Shown here: positions 7,716 through 14,113 of the stretch, piece by piece
How the letters are laid out: each line of letters opens with the position of its first letter
Position numbering within the stretch: the first letter of the stretch is position 1
Assembly: GCF_905203285.1 (NCBI RefSeq)
Contig: NZ_CAJKVK010000047.1
Coordinates: 1 to 15,242, forward strand
Length of the DNA stretch: 15,242 nt
Reading direction: 5' to 3'
Origin: an uncultured Succinatimonas sp.
Lineage (GTDB): Bacteria > Pseudomonadota > Gammaproteobacteria > Enterobacterales > Succinivibrionaceae
The notes under the pieces: model-generated
Seen by the model: the letters and a program-made list of their open reading frames with translations, nothing else
Database searches by the model: none
Told to the model about the DNA's origin: nothing
Position numbers and translations under genes: made by a program

Positions 7716-7982
7716 ATGTCTGATACATGCAATTTACAGATAAGACTTGATAGTACACTTCGTAATGAAGCCCAGACCGTTCTTGCCGGTATGGGAATGG
7801 ATGTATCCACCGCTGTCAGGATTTTTCTTAGACAGGTGGTTACAGATCGTTCCCTGCCATTCAGACCGAGTCTTGATCCTTTCTACAATCCTGCTAATGT
7901 GGCACATCTAAGAAAAGTTCTTGATGATGTCAGAGACGGAAGAGGAATAGAAGAACATGCTCTGATTGGAGAAGAACGTTGA
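7716..7982 (+). CDS. RelB/DinJ family antitoxin
   Basis: The 88-residue protein has the N-terminal ribbon-helix-helix of the RelB/DinJ family: strand CNLQIRLDSTL, then helices through NEAQTVLAGMGMDVSTAVRIFLRQVV, the characteristic G-M-D-V/L-S-x-A-V/I-x-x-F segment. The C-terminal half (DPFYNPANVAHLRKVLDDVR, then a charged tail) is the expected toxin-wrapping part. The antitoxin should neutralise the downstream toxin and repress their shared promoter. Start ATG 7716 has GAGGG 7 bases upstream. Its stop overlaps the start of the toxin gene by four bases, so translation is coupled. RelB/DinJ with YoeB is a less usual pairing than YefM with YoeB. Confidence 0.9.
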   Translation: MSDTCNLQIRLDSTLRNEAQTVLAGMGMDVSTAVRIFLRQVVTDRSLPFRPSLDPFYNPANVAHLRKVLDDVRDGRGIEEHALIGEER

Positions 7983-8236
7983 TATTATCTTGGCACACCG
8001 CGGCTTGGGAAGATTATCTTTACTGGCAACAGACTGATAAGAAGACACTGCGGAAAATCAATTCGCTGATTAGGGAAACTCTTCGGCATCCTACAGAAGG
8101 TAACGGAAACCCTGAAGCGTTAAAACATGAGCTGTCTGGTGCATGGAGCAGGAGAATTGACCGTGAACACAGACTTGTTTACGTATTTACCGAGAGTGCT
8201 GTTACGATTTTGAGTTGCAAGACACATTACGAATAA
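7979..8236 (+). CDS. yoeB: YoeB/Txe family mRNA interferase toxin
   Basis: Ribosome-dependent endoribonuclease of the RelE superfamily that cleaves mRNA and stops translation. The 85 residues align closely with E. coli YoeB: W-x-DYLYWQ-TDK, INSLIRETLRHPTEGNGNPE, LKHELSGAWSRRIDREHRLVY, and the end KTHYE. The key catalytic positions are all present: E46, R65, H83 and Y84. The toxin therefore looks intact and active. The start is TTG at 7979, inside the antitoxin's end, with GGAG 7 bases upstream. A weak start codon for the toxin and coupled translation would keep it below the antitoxin. It is the second gene of a two-gene operon. Confidence 0.93.
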   Translation: MILSWHTAAWEDYLYWQQTDKKTLRKINSLIRETLRHPTEGNGNPEALKHELSGAWSRRIDREHRLVYVFTESAVTILSCKTHYE

Positions 8237-9020
8237 CATTTTGCGCAATCGTTTGCCTTTGAAATATCCCTAAATTTCAGCAATTGGTAATTGGTGCTCT
8301 ATGCCAGAGATCAGTGTTATAAGAAAAAGTGTAACGACCTAATTTCGGTTGATTCTAAAGTCCACCAAGAGAAGAAAGTTTTACCCTGCTGCGTTGCAGA
8401 GAACAGCGAGCAAGGGAATGTAACGCGTATATATCTGTACAGGCTCCAAAACCAATCTTCAACAAAGATTTTCAGAACTTAGAAAATTCAAGATAATTTT
8501 GTTTTCAATACAAATTAACTATTTTCGGAACATGATGAGAAAAAATCGATGAAGGATCGATGCGCTTATTCAGTAAGAATCAGTCCTGTCTAAATTGTCC
8601 GGTAAATGAAAACACTTTAACAACATTTTTTTATCCTATAAATCAAATAATTATAAGAACAGGATATTAAAAACAGTTCCGACTAGTTTCTAATTCTCTG
8701 TTTTTTCTGAAAAAATATTGCAGATACTGATTTGATATTTACATTTCTGGAATCTATTATGTAGATAATGACGTTTACGTTTTTCTAAGGATTAATGCTG
8801 TCTTAGGATTCCAATCATGCTTTACTTTGAGCGGTGACATAAAATCCGTAAAACCGTTAAGAAAGCGTAGCGTCCTTTGGCATGAATTTTACCTATCTTG
8901 CGGTATACGTTTTATATGCCGATATCGATGTCAATTACCGCCTTGCAGTGAGTACCCTGCAGATATCTGAGCTGAGTGCTACCTGATTATTGCATATACA
9001 AGCAGAATAAGGAGAACACC
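8237..9020. other. Intergenic stretch with possible decayed mobile DNA
   Basis: No gene here convinces me. A 63-codon frame from TTG 8291 lacks a ribosome binding site and has unlikely composition. On the minus strand between about 8960 and 8780, broken frames such as IGKIHAKGRYAFL and MSPLKVKHDWNPKTALILRK appear in different registers, compatible with decayed coding. TCCTGTCTAAATTGTCCGG near 8583-8601 looks like the terminus of an insertion sequence, but I find no partner end. TATACA (8995-9000), shortly before the chaperone gene, could be its -10, without a clear -35. AAGGAG at 9009-9014 is the chaperone's ribosome binding site. Confidence 0.3.
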
Positions 9021-9476
9021 ATGATAAGTTACCAGACTGCCACTACGCTTCTCAAAGAATTTTCTCTACAGGAAGAGATTGAACCCCTGCAGCTTGATGA
9101 AGACAATTATTGCTTACTCGTTTCCGCCGATGAGCATGTGGTGCATATCCGTTTTGACGAAGAACTGGGAACCTTCATTGTCTTCAGCAGCATAGGCACT
9201 CTTTCCAAAGATGAGGAAGTCTCAAAGCGAGAGTTGCGCGCTCTGCTTACATCAAACCTAATGTGGCAGGATACCATGGGAGCGACCATCACCCTGGCTC
9301 CGGAAAGCGACACGGTTCTTCTTCAGCAGATGTGGCTGCCGGAACAGGCTACGGTGGAAAAACTCAACGCCTTCCTGCAATCCTTTGTTCTTCTGGTCGC
9401 TTTTTGGGAAAATCGCTTCTCAAGCCTGAGTGATGAGCTCATGGAGAGCGAACAGCCGTTTTACATCAAGGGATAG
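9021..9476 (+). CDS. Type III secretion chaperone, CesT/SigE-like
   Basis: Class I chaperones bind an effector's N-terminal region and hand it to the type III secretion ATPase. The ATG at 9021 is chosen because AAGGAG lies 6 bases before it. An in-frame upstream start at 8976 has no such site. The 151-residue product is small and acidic. It shows the CesT pattern: an N-terminal helix (SYQTATTLLKEFSL), short strands (YCLLVSADEHVVHIRF, GTFIVFSSIG), the LLTSNLMWQDTMGATITLAP segment, VLLQQMWLP and a C-terminal helix (TVEKLNAFLQSFVLLVAFWE). It ends 9 bases before the SopB/IpgD-like gene, the same order as ipgE-ipgD in Shigella, though sigE follows sopB in Salmonella. The partner effector is therefore almost certainly the next gene. 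Sequence identity to SigE or IpgE is not obvious by eye. Confidence 0.82.
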   Translation: MISYQTATTLLKEFSLQEEIEPLQLDEDNYCLLVSADEHVVHIRFDEELGTFIVFSSIGTLSKDEEVSKRELRALLTSNLMWQDTMGATITLAPESDTVLLQQMWLPEQATVEKLNAFLQSFVLLVAFWENRFSSLSDELMESEQPFYIKG

Positions 9477-9485
9477 GAGGAGAGT

Positions 9486-11708
9486 ATGCCTGTTATCGAT
9501 TCCATGGCGCATCTCAGGACTCTAAGTCAAGCCCAGGGGAGTTTTATCCGCCTTAACAAGAGCAATGCACAGCTTACAACATCCACGACTAAAGCGCGTT
9601 TTTGGCAACGATCTCTGCGACAAGCCGAAAAAAATGAAAGCCGAGCTGCGGCAGAACGAGTGCGCGATAGCGTATGCGCATATTGCGGCAAAGCTATGGG
9701 CACTATTCTTTTCAACCGGTACATCGGCGAAAAGAGCTTGCAGGGGGCCCGCTTCACCGGTAGCAATCTGACACAACTTCTGGATGCAGCCACCAGTTAC
9801 AACGTTTCTTACCTGAGTGACAAATTGCGTGACTTCACGGGTTCAAGAACAATCCTGCCCGAAATACAGCAGGAGCTGAACCGTTCAGGCGTAAATGAAG
9901 AGAATTTCATGAGTCTTATGCATCATAGCATCGAAATTCTTGAAGGGGATTTTTTCAGTGACGAGGAAGTCGCGCATGCGTCGACTAGACTGATGACAGT
10001 TCAACAGAATCTCGTTGAGCTGCAGAATAAACTGTCTACATTTCAAAATGGACTACCGTCCGGTGCACCAGGGGTTCCCAATCTGCTGACCTGTGTAACA
10101 GGCATTATTGGAGAACTGCGCGGCAAGGCCGACATGCTTATTGCACAGAAAGAACAGAATCCTTTTTCGGGCAAAAATGTCCGCACTGCCTTTAAACAGA
10201 TCTATTCAGCGTATGAAATAGTCATAAACCATGAGCTTACGCGCCTCAATCAAGAGCTTACCAGCGCTTCTTCACAACAGGCTGTGCTTTTAAACAGGCA
10301 GATCGCCGACCTTAACCAATTGCTTAAAAAAGTGCGATCCAGCAAGGTTGACCCGCCTGCCATGCAGAATGTTCGTGACAGCGCCAGAGTTTCCCAAAAT
10401 GTTCTTGATACATTCAGGAAGCTTCCCCAGACTCTAGGCAAAGAGTTGCACAATATTCTTCCAGCCCTATCATCCGGCAGACTTGCAAAGGATATTAAGG
10501 CAGCCCATGTACAAGTGCTTAACTCCCAGCCGTGGAACGTCATCCAGCGCGATGTGCAATACTTCGGTCAAAGAGGAAACAGCGTGACGGCAAGATCCAC
10601 CATCACGCCGGCCCGACATATAGGCCTCATCGGTCAGAGTATGGCGCAAGATCATCTTTTTGGCGTTTCTTGTGGCGACAGAGGACAAGAAAGACATGCG
10701 GTAAATCTTGCCTGTACTGAAATAAGCGTAGGCAACACAACCCTGTTCAGGGGGCTCCGCCACGGCGTTAACAGCGCATACACGCTGACGAATCCAGCCG
10801 AACGCATGCAAGCCAATAACACCAGAGCATTGGAGATATTTACCGCCGCTCTGCAAAGTTCTCCAGAACTTCTCCAGCAAGCACAAGCTTCCCAACCAGG
10901 GGATATCATCGACCTGCCCCTGCTTTCCACCAGTCTGCTCACACCTGACGTCTGGCGTCGCTCGGGAGGCGAAGCGGAAAGAAACCACCTGCGAGAACAG
11001 TGCAATGCGTGGCAGCAAGCATGTCAGGGAGGAGTGTGCAATATTACCGTGTCTATCGCAGGCCAGAGAAAAACAGTAACGGTGCGACCCAATGTGATCA
11101 CATTTAATTTCGGAGTAAACACAGGAGCGCAAAGTACGGGAAAGAGTCTTTTTGGCGGATGGGGTACCTCGATGCAGTATAACGAACAGGCTATGACTCA
11201 GCTCTTTGGCACTAAGCCAAACTGGCAGGGCGGTATGGTAGCGCAATACCTGAACCGTCAGGATGTCCCCGACAGAAACAAGCAGATGGTAGCGGCTCTT
11301 CGCAGCCAGATCATAGAGCTATGGGAGAACGAGGGCTTTAAAGAGACCGGCGAGGATCCCTACCGCCTGCCATCCCGTCTGGCGATGCTAGGACATCTCA
11401 TGGGCGTGATGCCGCTGTTTAATTGCAAGAGCGGCAAGGACCGTACCGGTCAGATGGACGTGGCTTGCAAGACATTGGCCCTGCAGATGTATGAACAGGG
11501 CGGAGTTCCTCCGCTTAATCAGTCACGAACCAGCATGGATAAACATATATTCCAGCAAGTGGCAATCAATGGCGGCAATCTTGAAATGCAGCGCATGAAC
11601 ACAGGGTTGGCAGGGTTCAAGACGTCAGGCGTAGCGGGGCTTGATAAGCTTTTTTCTGAAAGCGGCAAAGAAATGCACCGCGGACTTAGCCATTATGTCG
11701 AAGTCTGA
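9486..11708 (+). CDS. SopB/IpgD-family inositol phosphate phosphatase, type III effector
   Basis: The characterised family (Salmonella SopB, Shigella IpgD) is injected into host cells and dephosphorylates phosphoinositides, altering membranes, actin and survival signalling. Here the C(X)5R active site is CKSGKDRTGQ with nucleophile C647 and R653. The upstream family motif NFGVN is at 541-545. An intermediate conserved stretch with RGLRHG lies near residues 420-425. The product has 740 residues against 561 for SopB and 538 for IpgD, the excess lying before the catalytic part. Residues 1-330 are largely helical and coiled-coil-like (e.g. LMTVQQNLVELQNKL), probably for chaperone and host-GTPase binding. 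AGGAGGAG precedes the ATG. No signal peptide is present, consistent with type III export. GC is clearly higher than in flanking genes, suggesting transfer. No secretion apparatus is in the window. Confidence 0.9.
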   Translation: MPVIDSMAHLRTLSQAQGSFIRLNKSNAQLTTSTTKARFWQRSLRQAEKNESRAAAERVRDSVCAYCGKAMGTILFNRYIGEKSLQGARFTGSNLTQLLDAATSYNVSYLSDKLRDFTGSRTILPEIQQELNRSGVNEENFMSLMHHSIEILEGDFFSDEEVAHASTRLMTVQQNLVELQNKLSTFQNGLPSGAPGVPNLLTCVTGIIGELRGKADMLIAQKEQNPFSGKNVRTAFKQIYSAYEIVINHELTRLNQELTSASSQQAVLLNRQIADLNQLLKKVRSSKVDPPAMQNVRDSARVSQNVLDTFRKLPQTLGKELHNILPALSSGRLAKDIKAAHVQVLNSQPWNVIQRDVQYFGQRGNSVTARSTITPARHIGLIGQSMAQDHLFGVSCGDRGQERHAVNLACTEISVGNTTLFRGLRHGVNSAYTLTNPAERMQANNTRALEIFTAALQSSPELLQQAQASQPGDIIDLPLLSTSLLTPDVWRRSGGEAERNHLREQCNAWQQACQGGVCNITVSIAGQRKTVTVRPNVITFNFGVNTGAQSTGKSLFGGWGTSMQYNEQAMTQLFGTKPNWQGGMVAQYLNRQDVPDRNKQMVAALRSQIIELWENEGFKETGEDPYRLPSRLAMLGHLMGVMPLFNCKSGKDRTGQMDVACKTLALQMYEQGGVPPLNQSRTSMDKHIFQQVAINGGNLEMQRMNTGLAGFKTSGVAGLDKLFSESGKEMHRGLSHYVEV

Positions 11709-11757
11709 GTACAGCTAAGGCGTTATTTGTGCCAAACAGTATCAACGCTGTTGATTT

Positions 11758-11789
11758 CACCCTGCGCCATACGGTGCAGGGTGTTTTAT
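11758..11789 (+). terminator. Intrinsic terminator of the chaperone-effector operon
   Basis: CACCCTGCGCC (11758-11768) pairs with GGTGCAGGGTG (11773-11783) over 11 positions with one G-U pair and a 4-base loop, followed by TTTTAT. A smaller perfect hairpin, ATCAAC-gct-GTTGAT, lies just before it at 11741-11755. It starts about 50 bases after the effector stop and closes the GC-rich cassette. Confidence 0.85.
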
Positions 11790-11790
11790 C

Positions 11791-11970
11791 ATGAACCCTG
11801 ACGCAAAATGGCGTTACAGCCTTCTGCAGATGCAAGACGCATATTACCAAAACAGTCTCTTTTACATTGAAACTCTTCGAGTCGTGCCATGTGATTCATT
11901 GCAAGATTTTCCCGTTGTCACTAACGGTGTAAAAACGATCCGCAAAATTATATCTTGCGCGTATCCGTGA
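11791..11970 (+). CDS. Possible 59-residue protein, unknown
   Basis: An ATG directly after the terminator opens 59 sense codons (MNPDAKWRYSLLQMQDAYYQ ... RKIISCAYP) ended by TGA. GC is intermediate between the effector and the chromosome. The only Shine-Dalgarno-like bases (AGGGTG) are part of the terminator's 3' arm, about 7 bases before the ATG, so translation would need the hairpin to open or a second promoter. I recognise no family. It may be the remnant of a larger gene of the transferred segment, or chance. From 11971 to 12069 I see only AT-rich DNA. Confidence 0.25.
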   Translation: MNPDAKWRYSLLQMQDAYYQNSLFYIETLRVVPCDSLQDFPVVTNGVKTIRKIISCAYP

Positions 11971-12069
11971 CAGTGATTTTAACTTTTTTAAACATCCACT
12001 TCAGTTAAACAAGCATTTTAAAACTGAAACATGGTAAACTTTGCCTCCGCTTTTTAAGCTTTTCTAATA

Positions 12070-12711
12070 ATGGCAAAGCTTTTGACCAGAGGACTTATTA
12101 AAGCCATGATCACTTCACAACCATTATCCTTTATTGTTAAATCCATTCTTGCCGGCATGCTAATCGGCTGCGGATGTCTTGCTTATGTCGTTATTGAAAA
12201 TAAATACATCGGATCTTTTTTGTTCTCCCTTGGTCTTCTTACGATTATCATCAAAGAATACAATCTTTACACCGGCAAAGTAAGCAACTGGATACCCAAA
12301 GATACACTAAAGCTTCTTGTCATGTTTTTACTCAATGCATTTGGAACTGCTTTAGTCGCTTATTTATTCACTTTTACCAGAGCAAATATAGACGCAATAC
12401 ATCCTTTAGTAGAAGCGAAAATTAATGATAACTTGCTTTCTGTTTTTATTTTGGCTTGCGGATGCGGTGCGATGATGCATATAGCCTGCTTTAATTTTGC
12501 CGCCAAAAATCATCCGCTTTATGTCATTATGCCGATTATGTTTTTTATTTTATGCGGATTTGAGCACTGTGTTGCCAACGCAGGCTTCTTCGCTATGGCA
12601 AAGACACCTGTGACTTTAGATCTGATTGCAAAAACAGCAGTTACGGTTATAGGCAATGCAATAGGATCTTTAATCTTCGCAAGGCTTATACCTGCTCCGT
12701 CCATAAAATAA
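12070..12711 (+). CDS. Formate/nitrite transporter (FNT) family membrane protein
   Basis: Inner-membrane channel of the family that moves formate, nitrite, hydrosulfide or similar small anions as a pentamer. The 213 residues contain about six hydrophobic helices. Family signs are SFIVKSILAGMLIGCGC after a short N-terminus, NLYTGKV (place of the LFTGN-type loop), and GFEHCVANAGFF, which carries the conserved histidine of the pore. It is shorter than FocA or NirC (about 270-285 residues), with short termini and loops. No good ribosome binding site precedes ATG 12070. AGAGGA lies upstream of a second in-frame ATG at 12106 but too far away to be decisive, so the start is uncertain. The substrate cannot be assigned. 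The gene stands alone, convergent with the acetyltransferase gene. Confidence 0.8.
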   Translation: MAKLLTRGLIKAMITSQPLSFIVKSILAGMLIGCGCLAYVVIENKYIGSFLFSLGLLTIIIKEYNLYTGKVSNWIPKDTLKLLVMFLLNAFGTALVAYLFTFTRANIDAIHPLVEAKINDNLLSVFILACGCGAMMHIACFNFAAKNHPLYVIMPIMFFILCGFEHCVANAGFFAMAKTPVTLDLIAKTAVTVIGNAIGSLIFARLIPAPSIK

Positions 12712-12720
12712 CCTATCTTT

Positions 12721-12764
12721 ATTATTACCGTCATTTCTTATGTAAATTAGTTGACGGTAATAAT
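12721..12764. repeat. Perfect 13-base inverted repeat between convergent genes
   Basis: ATTATTACCGTCA (12721-12733) is exactly complementary to TGACGGTAATAAT (12752-12764) with an 18-base loop. It begins about 10 bases after the FNT stop and ends 7 bases before the acetyltransferase stop, so it could end transcription in both directions. Neither side has a proper T-run, which makes an ordinary intrinsic terminator uncertain. Confidence 0.55.
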
Positions 12765-12771
12765 TGCAATA

Positions 12772-13287
12772 CTAAAACTTCTTTAAATAAAACTTATTCA
12801 TTGTCGTATGTATTGTCGGCACCGGTTGCGCTATGCTTTCATACCCGAGTTTTTCGTACAAACGTACTGCAACTGCAAGATTGGTATGAGTTTCAAGATA
12901 GAGTTGCTTATAACCAAGTTCTTTAGCTTTAACTTCAATAACCTCCATCATTTTCTTGCTTAACCCCAATCCTTTTACACTTTCATCAAGATACAGCTTT
13001 TGAACCTCAGCACATTCAGGTAAACCTTCAAATTCTGCAAACCCTACTCCGCCAACCACTTCATCCTTTTCATTAGTAACAACAAAATAAGATCTTCTAT
13101 CAGGATGTTCAGCATAAAATGCACTTAAATGATCAAGCTCGGGATCAAAATACGCTGTTCCAGGAATATCCAAATGATAACGCTGTAAATTTGTACGTAT
13201 GATTTTTGCAATTACAGCATCATCTTTTGTACAAATATTTCTTATTTTGTAGTTTTTTGCTAAAAATTCATCATCATTTCTACTCAT
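12772..13287 (-). CDS. GNAT family N-acetyltransferase
   Basis: Transfers an acyl group from acetyl-CoA to an amine. The 171-residue protein shows the GNAT order: N-terminal strand YKIRNICTKDDA, the strand pair YFVVTNEKDEVVGGVGF, motif A with VQKLYLDESVKGLGLSKKMM (about 95-114, the turn that holds the CoA pyrophosphate), then LGYKQLYLETHTNLAVAVRL and YEKLGYE (motif B). The acceptor substrate is unknown. ATG 13287 has GAGAAT upstream, an acceptable but modest ribosome binding site. It is 77 bases downstream of the phosphatase gene on the same strand and may be co-transcribed with it. Confidence 0.88.
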   Translation of the reverse strand: MSRNDDEFLAKNYKIRNICTKDDAVIAKIIRTNLQRYHLDIPGTAYFDPELDHLSAFYAEHPDRRSYFVVTNEKDEVVGGVGFAEFEGLPECAEVQKLYLDESVKGLGLSKKMMEVIEVKAKELGYKQLYLETHTNLAVAVRLYEKLGYESIAQPVPTIHTTMNKFYLKKF

Positions 13288-13364
13288 AAGATTATTCTCT
13301 ATACATTAACGTGCCAGTATTTTTATATTACAAAGCTGCAAAATAAGTATATCGATATATTTGG

Positions 13365-13988
13365 TTAAGGCTTTTCTCCGCCTAAAACATCAACAGCTTC
13401 TTTAAGCAAGGAGTAACCGTTTTTATCTGCTTTAACTACTGTCATTCCGCAATTTTTAAGCGGTTGGCGCCGCCAGAACTGACTTATGCTTAAATTTGCC
13501 GACAATGTAACAATACCGCGAATAAATGCTCCGTGCGAGGTAATTAAAATTTTGCTGTCCTCAGGATAATCCATTGCCATAATCTTATTTAAAAACTGAA
13601 GATTACGACGTAACAATTCGTAAAAGCTTTCTCCGTCTTTTGGGGGAATATAATTTAACGAATCGTGGAAAAATCTGTTTAAAGGAGCTGTAGGATCACG
13701 CTCGGCAAGATTAAGACTTTGTCCTTCATAAATTCCAAAAGAAATCTCTTTTAAAAGCGGTTCAATAATAATCGGAGTATCTTTACCTTTAAGAACCGTT
13801 TGCGCGGTAAGTTTTGCTCTTTGCAAAGGACTTGTATAACATGCGGTAAAATCAACATCAGAAAGCAAACGGCAAGCCTTTTGCGCTTGCAATATGCCCT
13901 CTTCATTTAAAGGAATATCCGTTTGCCCCTGCATTTTTCTTGCAGCATTCCATACCGTCTTACCGTGACGCATAAAATAAAGATACAT
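13365..13988 (-). CDS. Histidine phosphatase, phosphoglycerate mutase-like
   Basis: Branch-1 histidine phosphatase of 207 residues. The motif FMRHGKT gives the phosphohistidine H8. GQTDIPLNEEGILQA, SPLQRAKLTAQTV (R57), E81 in LKEISFGIYEGQ and the second histidine H152 in TSHGAFIRG complete the active site. These fit the cofactor-independent phosphatases called GpmB, CobC or PhoE in databases rather than a glycolytic mutase. The substrate cannot be told from sequence, and no cobalamin genes are adjacent. ATG 13988 is preceded by TGAGG at 6-7 bases. It lies downstream of pncB on the same strand, separated by terminator-like hairpins, so it probably has its own promoter in the 13989-14040 interval. 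Confidence 0.88.
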   Translation of the reverse strand: MYLYFMRHGKTVWNAARKMQGQTDIPLNEEGILQAQKACRLLSDVDFTACYTSPLQRAKLTAQTVLKGKDTPIIIEPLLKEISFGIYEGQSLNLAERDPTAPLNRFFHDSLNYIPPKDGESFYELLRRNLQFLNKIMAMDYPEDSKILITSHGAFIRGIVTLSANLSISQFWRRQPLKNCGMTVVKADKNGYSLLKEAVDVLGGEKP

Positions 13989-14042
13989 AAAAAACCTCAG
14001 GCAAAATCTACGATAAAAATAAGTAAGCTTTTTATGAAAATT

Positions 14043-14111
14043 AAGGCCGCGTAAAGCAGCCTTATAAACCTAAAATTACCGTCTTTGCTTTAACGTAAAA
14101 ACGGCAATTTT
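14043..14111 (-). terminator. Tandem terminator-like hairpins after pncB
   Basis: Read on the minus strand, the first inverted repeat (14111-14101 with 14082-14072, 11 positions, one G-U, 18-base loop) begins two bases after the pncB stop. The second, AAGGCTGC-tttac-GCGGCCTT (14063-14043, one wobble pair), has a tight loop and is followed by AATTTT. The second is the better intrinsic terminator. Confidence 0.6.
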
Positions 14112-14113
14112 TA

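Noticed and set aside
8291..8482. 63-codon plus-strand frame after the toxin gene
   Set aside because: It begins with TTG, has no ribosome binding site and its composition does not look like a folded or membrane protein.
8800..9020. MxiE-box-like activator site before the chaperone gene
   Set aside because: I looked for a GTATCGTTTTTTTA-like sequence and found none, so no specific type III regulator can be proposed.
9522..11005. Several shorter open frames on both strands within 9522-11005
   Set aside because: All overlap the effector coding sequence, lack ribosome binding sites and show no recognisable composition.
10470..11246. Long minus-strand open frame (258 codons) inside the effector gene
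   Set aside because: It lies wholly antisense to the SopB/IpgD-like gene, whose motifs are unmistakable. Its product is rich in Cys, Arg and Ser with no domain pattern, as expected of an antisense shadow.
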